The notes below the pieces were generated by a model that was given only the letters and a program-made list of their open reading frames with translations, ran no database searches and was not told the origin of the DNA. Shown piece by piece: positions 8,271-16,900 of a stretch of 64,000 bases of DNA. This DNA comes from Burkholderia cepacia. Lineage in GTDB: Bacteria > Pseudomonadota > Gammaproteobacteria > Burkholderiales > Burkholderiaceae. The stretch is taken from positions 45,859 through 109,858 of the forward strand of contig NZ_LDWR01000031.1 of assembly GCF_001039005.1 (NCBI RefSeq), written 5' to 3'. The first letter of the stretch is position 1. Each line of letters opens with the position of its first letter. Made by a program: the position numbers and the translations under genes.

Positions 8271-9644
8271 ATGCCCGTCAACGCCATCCCCGCCGCCAGC
8301 ACCGTCGTCGATTCTGCGCTCTTCCGAGATGCCTTTGGCACGAAGAAGATGCGCCAGATCTTCTCCGACGGTGCGCTCGTGCAGCGCTACATCGACGTCG
8401 AAATCGCGCTGGCGAAGGCTGAGGCGCGCGTCGGCACGATTCCGAGCGAAGCCGCCGAGGTCATCGCGAGCGAATCGTGCATCGAGCGGATCGACTTCGA
8501 CCATATGCGCGAGGAAACCGACATCGTCGGCTATCCGATCCTGCCGCTGGTACACCAGCTTGTGACGATGTGTGGCGAAGCAGGCCGCTACGTGCACTGG
8601 GGGGCGACCACGCAGGACATCATGGACACCGCCGTCGCCCTCCAGGTGCGCGATGCGCTCGACAGCATCGACGCCGACATTCGCGAACTGCGCGGCATTC
8701 TCGCAGATTTGTCGACGAAGCACCGCAATACCCCGATGGCCGGCCGCACTCACCTGCAACAGGCGCTACCGGTGACCTTCGGCTACAAGACCGCGATCTG
8801 GCTGGCGATGTTCGACCGGCACCAGCAGCGTATCGCCGAACTGCGCCCCCGCGTGGCGGTGGTGGAATTCGCCGGCGCGGCCGGCACCCTGGCATCGGTT
8901 GGCGAGAAGGGTTTTGCGATTCAGCAGGCGCTGGCCGAAGAACTGGGCCTGGGCGTGCCGGCCACCACCTGGCATGTGGCACGTGACGGTTTCGCCGAAG
9001 CGGTCAACCTGCTCGCGCTTGTCACCGGCTCGCTCGGCAAGATCGCACTCGACATCATGATCATGGCCTCGACCGAGTTCGCGGAAGTCTACGAGCCCTT
9101 CGTGAAAGGGCGTGGCGCCAGCAGCACGATGCCGCAGAAGCGCAACCCCATTTCCAGTGAACTGATGCTGGCAGCCGCCAAGGCCGTGCGCCAGCACGCC
9201 GGGTTGATGGTCGATGCGATGGTGCAGGACTTCGAGCGCGCCACCGGCCCATGGCACGCCGAGTGGATCGCCATTCCGGAGAGCTTCATCCTGACCTCGG
9301 GCGCGCTGCACCAGGCGAAATTCGCGCTGGGCGGGCTCATCGTCGACACCGCCCGCATGCGACACAACCTCGATATCTCCAACGGCCTGATCGTGGCCGA
9401 GGCCGTGATGATGGGCATGGCGCCGCACATCGGCCGCCAGCAAGCGCACGACGTGGTGTACGACGCCTGCCGCACCGTGAACGAAACCGGCGGCACGCTG
9501 GCCGACGCGCTCTGCGCCCTGCCGATCGTCACGACGCATCTCGACCGGGCCGCCGTCGAGCGCTTGTGCGACCCGGTCAACTATCTCGGCCTCGCCCCGC
9601 AGATGGTGGATCGCGCCATCGAACTCTCGAACAAGGTGGCCTGA
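8271..9644 (+). CDS. fumarase/aspartase-superfamily lyase (PcaB/adenylosuccinate-lyase-like)
   Basis: This 457-residue enzyme belongs to the superfamily that eliminates fumarate from substituted succinates. Visible motifs are HWGATTQDIMDTA (about residue 105), GRTHLQQALPVTFG (about 162) and the flexible catalytic loop SSTMPQKRNP (about 284). The loop has Gln where adenylosuccinate lyase and PcaB normally have His. It is closer to 3-carboxymuconate cycloisomerase and EDDS or iminodisuccinate-type C-N lyases than to fumarase. It is followed by a dicarboxylate carrier and a fumarase, so a fumarate-releasing catabolic lyase is the best guess; the substrate is unknown. The ATG at 8271 has AAGG about eight bases upstream. 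Confidence 0.85.
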   Translation: MPVNAIPAASTVVDSALFRDAFGTKKMRQIFSDGALVQRYIDVEIALAKAEARVGTIPSEAAEVIASESCIERIDFDHMREETDIVGYPILPLVHQLVTMCGEAGRYVHWGATTQDIMDTAVALQVRDALDSIDADIRELRGILADLSTKHRNTPMAGRTHLQQALPVTFGYKTAIWLAMFDRHQQRIAELRPRVAVVEFAGAAGTLASVGEKGFAIQQALAEELGLGVPATTWHVARDGFAEAVNLLALVTGSLGKIALDIMIMASTEFAEVYEPFVKGRGASSTMPQKRNPISSELMLAAAKAVRQHAGLMVDAMVQDFERATGPWHAEWIAIPESFILTSGALHQAKFALGGLIVDTARMRHNLDISNGLIVAEAVMMGMAPHIGRQQAHDVVYDACRTVNETGGTLADALCALPIVTTHLDRAAVERLCDPVNYLGLAPQMVDRAIELSNKVA

Positions 9645-9671
9645 ACACAGGCCCCGGTGGAGGAAGACATC

Positions 9672-11081
9672 ATGCAAGACCCGACCATCCAGACCGCTGC
9701 AGTTCCAACCACCGCGCCGCCGGCCTCCCCACGGCTTCCCTGGTATCGCAAGCTCGGCATGCAGGTGCTCGTCTCGCTGCTGCTCGGCATCGGCGTCGGC
9801 TTTGTGTTCCCGGCCTTCGCCGCGAAGCTGAAGTTGCTGGGTGACCTGTTCCTGTCGCTCATCAAGGTCGGCGTGGCGCCCCTCGTCTTCCTGACCATCG
9901 TGCACGGCATCGCCTCGGCGGGCGACGTGAAGAGCGCCGGGCGCGTAGGCTGGCGGTCGATCCTCTACTTCGAGGCAATTTCGACCGTCGCGTTGGTGGT
10001 CGGCATGCTCGCAGGCAACCTGCTGGAGATCGGCAAGGGGATGGCCCACGTCGCGGGCAGCGCCGTCGCGCCGGCGTCAAAGGCCGTGGCGCCGCAGGGC
10101 TTCCCCGAATTCATGATGCACATCGTGCCCGACAACTTCGTCGGCGCATTCTCCAGGGGCGAACTACTGCAGGTCGTGGTGCTGGCGGTCATGGTCGGCA
10201 TCGGGATCCTGGCCATTCCGGAGACGCGTCGCGCGACGATCAACCATGGCCTCGACACCCTCTCCGAAGTGCTGTTCTCCTTCATCAATCTCGTGATGAA
10301 GCTGGCGCCGATCGGCACCTTCGGCGCGGTGGCCTATTCGGTGGGTATCAACGGCGCAGCGGTACTGGTCGCACTGGCGCAATTCGTCCTGAGCTTCTAC
10401 GCGGTGGTGGCGCTGTTCATTGCCGTCGTGCTCGGCATCGTCGCGAAGGTGGCGGGCTTCAGCCTGTGGCGCTTCCTGCGGTACATCAAGGACGAGATCC
10501 TGATCGTGCTCGGCACGGCCTCGTCGGAAAGCGCACTGCCGCGCCTGCTGATCAAGCTCCAGCGGCTGGGCTGCGCCAAGCAGACCGTCGGTCTGGTGCT
10601 GCCTACCGGCTACGCGTTCAACCTCGACGGCACGTCCATCTTCATGGCGATGGGCGTGATGTTCATCTCCCATGCGTACGGAGTGCCGCTGACGCCGGAC
10701 CACCAGCTCGGCATCCTGGTGCTGATGCTGCTGACGTCGAAAGGCGCGGCCACGGTCTCCGGCGGCTCGTTCGTGGTGTTTGCCGCGACGGTGACGTCGA
10801 CCGGGGTGCTGCCGGTGGAAGGGCTGGCCGTGATCTTCGGCGTCTACCGCTTCCTGTCGATGGCCATCTCGACCTGCAACACGATCGGCAACAGCGTGGC
10901 GACGGTGGTCGTCGCGAAGTGGTCAGGCACGTTCGATGCCGAGATGGCCAAGCGCCACCTCTATCCGGAGCGCTATCCCGACATGGCCGCGGCCGACGAC
11001 GGCGCCCTGCCGGACGGCGCGCCCCAGGCAGCCGATCCGCAGGCGTCCCGCACCCCGCTGCAGCGCACGACGGCTGCCTGA
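9672..11081 (+). CDS. dctA: C4-dicarboxylate/cation symporter (DctA/GltP family)
   Basis: This 469-residue carrier of the DAACS family has about eight membrane helices. Family signatures are visible: LIKVGVAPLVFLTIVHG, the substrate-site region LPTGYAFNLDGTSIF, SKGAATVSGGSFVVF in the hairpin, and NTIGNSVATVVVAKW. It should import C4-dicarboxylates or related acids with protons or sodium. A strong ribosome site (GGAGGAAG) precedes ATG 9672, 27 bases after the lyase. It is longer than E. coli DctA because of extended termini, including a Pro/Ala-rich start. Its place between two fumarate-related enzymes suggests it brings in the lyase substrate or fumarate itself. Confidence 0.88.
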   Translation: MQDPTIQTAAVPTTAPPASPRLPWYRKLGMQVLVSLLLGIGVGFVFPAFAAKLKLLGDLFLSLIKVGVAPLVFLTIVHGIASAGDVKSAGRVGWRSILYFEAISTVALVVGMLAGNLLEIGKGMAHVAGSAVAPASKAVAPQGFPEFMMHIVPDNFVGAFSRGELLQVVVLAVMVGIGILAIPETRRATINHGLDTLSEVLFSFINLVMKLAPIGTFGAVAYSVGINGAAVLVALAQFVLSFYAVVALFIAVVLGIVAKVAGFSLWRFLRYIKDEILIVLGTASSESALPRLLIKLQRLGCAKQTVGLVLPTGYAFNLDGTSIFMAMGVMFISHAYGVPLTPDHQLGILVLMLLTSKGAATVSGGSFVVFAATVTSTGVLPVEGLAVIFGVYRFLSMAISTCNTIGNSVATVVVAKWSGTFDAEMAKRHLYPERYPDMAAADDGALPDGAPQAADPQASRTPLQRTTAA

Positions 11082-11107
11082 ACTGAACAACCTTCGCTGG
11101 ATTCAAC

Positions 11108-12496
11108 ATGACAACGTACCGCACCGAGAATGACGCGTTCGGCCCTGCCGACATACCCGCCGACCGCTATTGGGGTGCCCAGACGCAGCGCGCGCTGGCC
11201 GTGTTCGCAGTCGGGGAGGAACGCTTCCCGGACTGCCTCGTCCATGCGTTCGGCCTGCACAAGATGGCCGCCGCCCACGCCAACATGCGTTGCGGTATGC
11301 TTGACGCGTCGCTCGGCGAAGCCATCATCGCGGCCGCGGAGGAACTGCGCCGCGGCCGATTCGATGAACACTTCCCCCTTTCCATCTGGCAGACCGGTTC
11401 GGGCACGCAGACCAACATGAACGCCAACGAGGTGATCGCGAACCGCGCCAACGAACGGCTGGGGCAGCCGCTGGGCACCAAGTCGCCCGTCCACCCGAAC
11501 GACCACGTGAACGCGTCGCAATCGTCAAACGACAGTTTTCCGTCGGTCATGCACATCACCGCTGCCATCGAACTGGAAGACCGACTGGTCCCGGCGCTCA
11601 GCCGGCTGCGCGACAGCCTGCACGAACGCGCCGGTGCCTTTGCCGACGTGCTGAAGATCGCCCGCACCCACCTGATGGACGCGGTCCCCACCACGCTCGG
11701 CCGCGCCTTCGACGGCTTCACCGCGCAGATCGACAATGCGCTGGCGCGTCTGAGCGGCACGATGCCCCGCCTGCTCGTCCTGCCGCAGGGTGGTACGGCG
11801 GCGGGAACCGGCCTGAACGCCCCGCCCGGCTTCGACCAGGCGTTCTGTGAGGAAGCGAACCGCCTGAGCGGCCTGGCGTTCCGTCCGAATCCTTGCAAAG
11901 TCGAGGGCATGGCCGCACACGACGCATTGCTCGAACTCTCCGGTGTGCTAAACGTGATCGCCGCCTCGTTCACCAAGATCGCCAATGACCTGCGCTGGAT
12001 GGGTTCCGGCCCGAACTCCGGCCTTGGCGAATTGCTGCTGCCGGACGACGGGCTCACCTCCTCCATCATGCCCGGCAAACGCAATCCGACCATCGCCGAG
12101 GTCATGGTGCAGGCAGCCATGCAGGTGGCAGGCAACCATGTGACGGCGACGATGGCCGCAGCGTCCGGCAGCTTTGAGCTGAATGTGGCAAAGCCGGTGC
12201 TGATCTATAACGTCCTGCAGTCGATCCGGCTGCTGGCGGACTGTGCCAACGTTGCGGCCACTCGCCTCATTCCCGGCCTCCGGCCGGCCACGGAACGACT
12301 CGCGCGCGATCTGCAAAGCCCCTTGCTCGCCGTAACCGCCCTGAATCCGGTGCTGGGATACGACAAGGCAGCCTCCATTACCCGCCATGCCGCCGGCCGC
12401 AGGATCGCGCCGCGCGAGGCAGCGATCGAGCTTGGCTTGCTGGACGGAGAGGCATTCGACCGGCTGGTGGATCTCCGGCGCATGGCGGGGAAATGA
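11108..12496 (+). CDS. fumC: class II fumarate hydratase
   Basis: This 462-residue enzyme interconverts fumarate and L-malate. All FumC landmarks are present: TGSGTQTNMNANEVIANRA (about residue 98), HPNDHVNASQSSNDSFP (the B-site and active-site region, about 129), GGTAAGTGLNAP (about 226) and the catalytic loop SSIMPGKRNPT (about 318). The loop has Arg where most FumC proteins have Val (MPGKVNPT). It follows the carrier by 26 bases in the same operon, so fumarate released by the first enzyme would feed straight into malate. It is probably not the only fumarase in the genome. Confidence 0.93.
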   Translation: MTTYRTENDAFGPADIPADRYWGAQTQRALAVFAVGEERFPDCLVHAFGLHKMAAAHANMRCGMLDASLGEAIIAAAEELRRGRFDEHFPLSIWQTGSGTQTNMNANEVIANRANERLGQPLGTKSPVHPNDHVNASQSSNDSFPSVMHITAAIELEDRLVPALSRLRDSLHERAGAFADVLKIARTHLMDAVPTTLGRAFDGFTAQIDNALARLSGTMPRLLVLPQGGTAAGTGLNAPPGFDQAFCEEANRLSGLAFRPNPCKVEGMAAHDALLELSGVLNVIAASFTKIANDLRWMGSGPNSGLGELLLPDDGLTSSIMPGKRNPTIAEVMVQAAMQVAGNHVTATMAAASGSFELNVAKPVLIYNVLQSIRLLADCANVAATRLIPGLRPATERLARDLQSPLLAVTALNPVLGYDKAASITRHAAGRRIAPREAAIELGLLDGEAFDRLVDLRRMAGK

Positions 12497-12727
12497 TGCC
12501 GAGTCGAGGGCAGGCAGACTTTTTGTCCACACGACACTGGCGCCGAGTCCCGCCGTCAGCAAGCCCTCACCAAGTCCGCGCCGACATTCATGGTTGGCCA
12601 CCTCACACACTGAACCAATCGCGATCGTGCTCCATAGGCCGCCGGATTCTTATCGACCGGCGCGCAACGCGTCTGCCGGTGCCAGGAAACGCGGAGCGCC
12701 AGAGCCCGAGCCCGCGTTGAGCAGGCT

Positions 12728-13636
12728 CTACGCACCGACATCGCAGGTCGGCCGCTCCGCCGAGTGCGTGTGCTCGTGTAACGCCCCCGGAATCAACCTC
12801 TGTTCGAGGCCGCCATCGCCGAGCCACGCGCGGGTCCGCTCGGCCGCGAGTTCGATCAACTCCTTGCACTGCGTATAGTCGTACGGCGAGACGTCGAGCG
12901 GACATAGGGGCGGCACGACGCAAATCGTGGCGCGACTTTCGTAGAACGCCAGATCGCGCACGAGCTGGCGCGCGATCACGAGCGTCAGCGCATGCATCGC
13001 CTGCGCGATTGCGCTTCCCGGTGGCTTGCGCAACGCGCACGCAAAGCCGGCCGGCAGCACGACGATGCGCGTCGCGCCCCGCGCGACGGCGATCGAGATC
13101 GGCGTATTGTTCGCGACGCCGCCATCGACCATCAGTCGATCGTCGATCCGCACCGGCGGAAACACGCCCGGGATCGCCGCGCTGGCGAGCACGGCGTCGA
13201 CGACGGGGCCCGACGACAGCACGATTTCATTGCCGCTGAGCATGTCGGTCGCGACGACGTGCAGCGGCAGCGACGCGTGCTCCACGTACCGATACCGCAG
13301 ATGCCTTTCCAGCAGCATTCGCAGCGCGGTCGCCTCGACGAGGTGTGCGCGGTTCTGCAGAACCGTCCTTAACAGGCCGAGCATCGAAAACGGCATGATG
13401 TCGCGCCGGCGGATGCTGCACCACAGCGCTTCGAGCTTCGCGACGCCGTCGCCGTCGGGCTGCCCGGCGAAATACGCGGCGTTGATCGCACCAGCGGACG
13501 CGCCGACCACGAAGTCGGGCCGTTCACCGTGATTGAGCAGTTCGCGCAGCATGCCCACCTCGATCGCACCGAGGCTGCCCCCGCCTGCAAACACGAAAGC
13601 GGTCCGTTCCGGACCCGCGCTTCGATCGAGGGCCAT
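12728..13636 (-). CDS. patatin-like phospholipase
   Basis: This protein of about 302 residues is a cytosolic-type patatin lipase with a Ser/Asp dyad. The oxyanion motif GGGSLGAIEVG (about residue 17) and nucleophile elbow GASAGAINA (about 43) are present, followed by the catalytic Asp in VDGGVANNTP (about 169). The start at 13636 is supported by GGGAG seven bases upstream. The frame is open further upstream, but that DNA encodes remains of an unrelated hydrolase. It lacks a signal peptide. It lies just downstream of the giant LysM protein gene on the same strand. Patatins occur both as housekeeping lipases and as secreted toxins; the context alone does not decide. Confidence 0.88.
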   Translation of the reverse strand: MALDRSAGPERTAFVFAGGGSLGAIEVGMLRELLNHGERPDFVVGASAGAINAAYFAGQPDGDGVAKLEALWCSIRRRDIMPFSMLGLLRTVLQNRAHLVEATALRMLLERHLRYRYVEHASLPLHVVATDMLSGNEIVLSSGPVVDAVLASAAIPGVFPPVRIDDRLMVDGGVANNTPISIAVARGATRIVVLPAGFACALRKPPGSAIAQAMHALTLVIARQLVRDLAFYESRATICVVPPLCPLDVSPYDYTQCKELIELAAERTRAWLGDGGLEQRLIPGALHEHTHSAERPTCDVGA

Positions 13637-13687
13637 GGTTGTCTCCCGTACCGGGCCAGTAGAGAAGGATGAACGCCGATGTCTGCG

Positions 13688-13897
13688 ATACAGATTCGCA
13701 CAAATTGGCGGGCCGCTCAATGTCGCTCGTACGACGATCAGCCCCTTCTCCGTTCGCGTCAGATCCTGCGCGAAGTCTTCGAATATGCCGGTCTTGAATA
13801 TCTTCACGAAGCCATCGGCATCGGGCTCAAAAGCCGCCACTTTCGGATCATTGCCTGCTTCGGTGATTTCGGTGATGACGGCACCGCCATACGCTGC
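13688..13897 (-). pseudogene. remnant of an alpha/beta hydrolase
   Basis: The minus frame reads YGGAVITEITEAGNDPKVA, then FEPDADGFVKI and EDFAQDLTRTEKGL. These are pieces of the common alpha/beta hydrolase pattern in which YGGAVITEAGNDPKV follows the nucleophile and DAQGF...EDFAQD lies later. The catalytic Ser segment (GHS) and all of the lid and C-terminal parts are missing, and two conserved blocks are joined by a deletion. It is open in frame into the patatin gene but has no start signal. It is best read as a decayed gene left between the giant gene and the patatin gene. Confidence 0.6.
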
Positions 13898-13957
13898 CGC
13901 ACGGCGGCGGCCCGAACGCCCGGCCACCGCCGAACCGCGGGCCCCACTCGCCCACCC

Positions 13958-16900
13958 TCACCCGACCACGACCTGCTGCCCGGGACTGATCGCGCCCGGA
14001 TCGTTCGCCAGATTCCGGTTGAGCTGCAGGATTTCGTTGAGCGCGACGTTGATCCGCTGACCGTCCGACATCTGCTGCTGTTGATCGGCCGGCACGTGTG
14101 CCGCGGCAAGCAGCGATCCTTCGTGACGTTCGGCGATCGTCCACAACGAATCGCCCGCGACCACATTCACGGTCAGCTGCGTGGCGCTGGGTGAACTCGA
14201 CGGCGGCTGCGCCGATTGCGATGGCGTCGCGGACGCGCTCGGTTGAGCCGGCGCCGCCGTCGCCCCTGGCGACGGCGCAAGCGACGCGCCCGGCGTCGGC
14301 ATCCCGTTGCTCGGGCCCAGATGAATCGTTGAAGAACCGGGCGCCTTGTGCTTGTCGTCCGACGCCGTCACCGACGTAATCAGGCTGATCCCTTGCGTGA
14401 TGCCGAAAATCGCCACCGGCGCGAGCGCGATGCCGGTCGGCAAGCGCGCCAGCCACGGCGTCGCATTCGGGAAATGCGAATGCAGGCGCCCGGCGCCGAG
14501 CAACAAGCCGGACATCGTCGTCAGCGTGCCGGTGTACGGATCGCCCGTCATCGCGGTATGAATGCCACCCGCGATGCTCATCGCCGAGGTCACGTAATCG
14601 CCGGTCGCGCTCACGGTACGCGCGAGCTGGCTGCGATTATCGGCATTCATGCCGCGCAGGCTGCCCCGGTAGACGATGCCGGTATACGCGGCGCCGAACA
14701 TCCCGCCCAGCGCCTGCCCGCCGGCCAGCAAGTCGCCTGTCTTTCTCACCTTGTCCACGTTCAACTTGATCGCGATACCGTAACCGCCGAGCGACAGCAC
14801 GCGGCCGATCCGGCCGACCGAGTGCCGCGGGCTGCCGTGGTGCAGCAGCTTCAGCGACGTCCCGCCCACCACGCCCTGCATCTGCGAGAGCATGTCGGCG
14901 GCGATCGCCTTCGTATGCATCACCGTGTCGTCGAACGACAGCTGGCCGTCCTCGTTGAGCCCGCGCAGCTGCGCAGCCTTGGCCTTGCCTTCGTACGCGA
15001 TCTGCTCCAGTTGCGCGCCGCGCCCCGCCACGTCGAAGCCGTTCACCTTCAGTTGCGTCTGCAACCCGCGCACGAGCCGGTCGACTACGCGGTCGAACAC
15101 GCGCGGATCGCCGTTCTTCAGGCTGGCGACCGCACCGTGATGCAGCGCCTGGAACACGCGGCCGACCCGCAGCCCCGCGTAAAAGGAATTCGTCGCGGTA
15201 CGTACCGGTTCCTTGCCGACCGTAACGAGCACGCCGGCCCCGGCGGCGCCCGTCACGGCCGCCGCTCCGAGGTCGCCGCCAGCCCGCCGCCACCACGATG
15301 TTGGCGGCCGGTTGACGCCGATCGGCTCGTTGTGCACACGCAGCGCATGCAGCTCCGCCTGTGCGCGCTGCGCGTCGGGAATATCGACCTTCGCGAGTTG
15401 CGCGGCCTCCCGGCGGCTCGTGCCGATCGGCTTTGTGCCGTCGTTGAGCAGCGCGGGATCACGCACGACCGCACGCCAGTAGTCGAACGGGTCCGCCGCG
15501 GCAGGCTGCGCAAGCGTGGTCACCCGGTCGGGCACGCTGCTGCCGTATTGCGCCAGCCAGCGCCCGCCGAACGCGCGCGCGCCCTTGTCCGTGGGGAAGC
15601 GCGGCTTGTTGCCGTCGGCCTCCCACTGCTTCGTCGCATGCTCGATCGTCGCCTTGCGCGCCTGATTCAGCCACACCGTCGTGTTGCCTTCGTAGATTTT
15701 TTGGCGCAACCCGGCGATTTCGGCAGGCGTCATCCCTTGCGCGGCGCCGAGCCGCTCGACTTCCGCGAACAGCAACTGATGTTGATTCGCCAGCGTCTTC
15801 CGGTCGACACGTTCGAATACGCGCGTCAACGCATCCGCGCCATGCAGGCGGTTGATCACGTCGGGCCGCTTGCGGTTGTCGACGATCAGCTTCGCGAGTG
15901 CGCTGGTGAGCTCCTGGTTGCCGATGAAGTCGGCACCGTGCGTGCCGTACGACAGCCCCATGTGGACCCATTCGAGCCCCTTGCGCTCGAGCACCGCGCG
16001 CAGCAGCTTCTCGTGCCCCGCGCCCGGCACCGATTCCGGCACCGTGTCCCAGCCGTGGAACGTGACCATCACGTTCGGCGCGACCGTGTCGGGATGCGCG
16101 TTCGACCAGCGTTCGAGCGCCGTGGCGACCCGCACATAGTCGTGATACGTGTCGTTGGTGCCCGACTGGAACCGGTAGTCGACACCGGACACCAGCGCGC
16201 GCGACGGCGCCGTCTCGAGCCGGATCGCGAAACCCGTGCGCGCCGCCTCGTCGAGCCAGCGATGCAGATGGTCGAGATCGTCGAGCGCGAGCGCTTTTCC
16301 TTTCGAGCCCGGCGCGGGATGAATCATCCCGTTCTCGCCGTCGAACGTCGCGCTCTTCTGGTCGCCGAGTGCCTTCACCGCGCGCAGGAAATCCGGGGCG
16401 TGCGCCTTGCCGAGCGCCGCCGCGAGCGAATGCGGGTCGATCACGAGCGTGACGACCGGCGTCACGCCGCCGTACCGTTCGACCTGCGCGCCCATCAGCG
16501 CCGGATCGTCGCTCAGCGAGTACGAACGTGCCATCGGCACCATCCGGTCCTGCAACTGCGGGTCCGAGCGCGTGAAGAATTGCCGGACCCGCTTGTCGGC
16601 GACGGTCGCCGCGCCGACGCGGCGCGTGTGCGGGCGCAGCTTGCCGTTGACCGGCAGGAATCGCGATGCCGACGTCGACACGTCGCGCGCGACATACAAC
16701 TTGTTGTTCAGCGTGCGCCACATGCCGACGTCGACCATCACGGCCTGCGGGTCGCCCTTCAGCACGAGATTCACGTTGCCGGGCCGCTGCGCCTGCTTGT
16801 TGTACGCCTCGACCTGGTCGTAGGTCGGGAAATAATCGTCGGACTTCGCCGCACCGTTGCGCAGGCTGAACTCGACGACCGTGGCCGACGGCAACCCCGG

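Noticed and set aside
13637..13927. N-terminal extension of the patatin protein
   Set aside because: It encodes hydrolase remains, has no start signal, and a good ribosome site exists at 13636.
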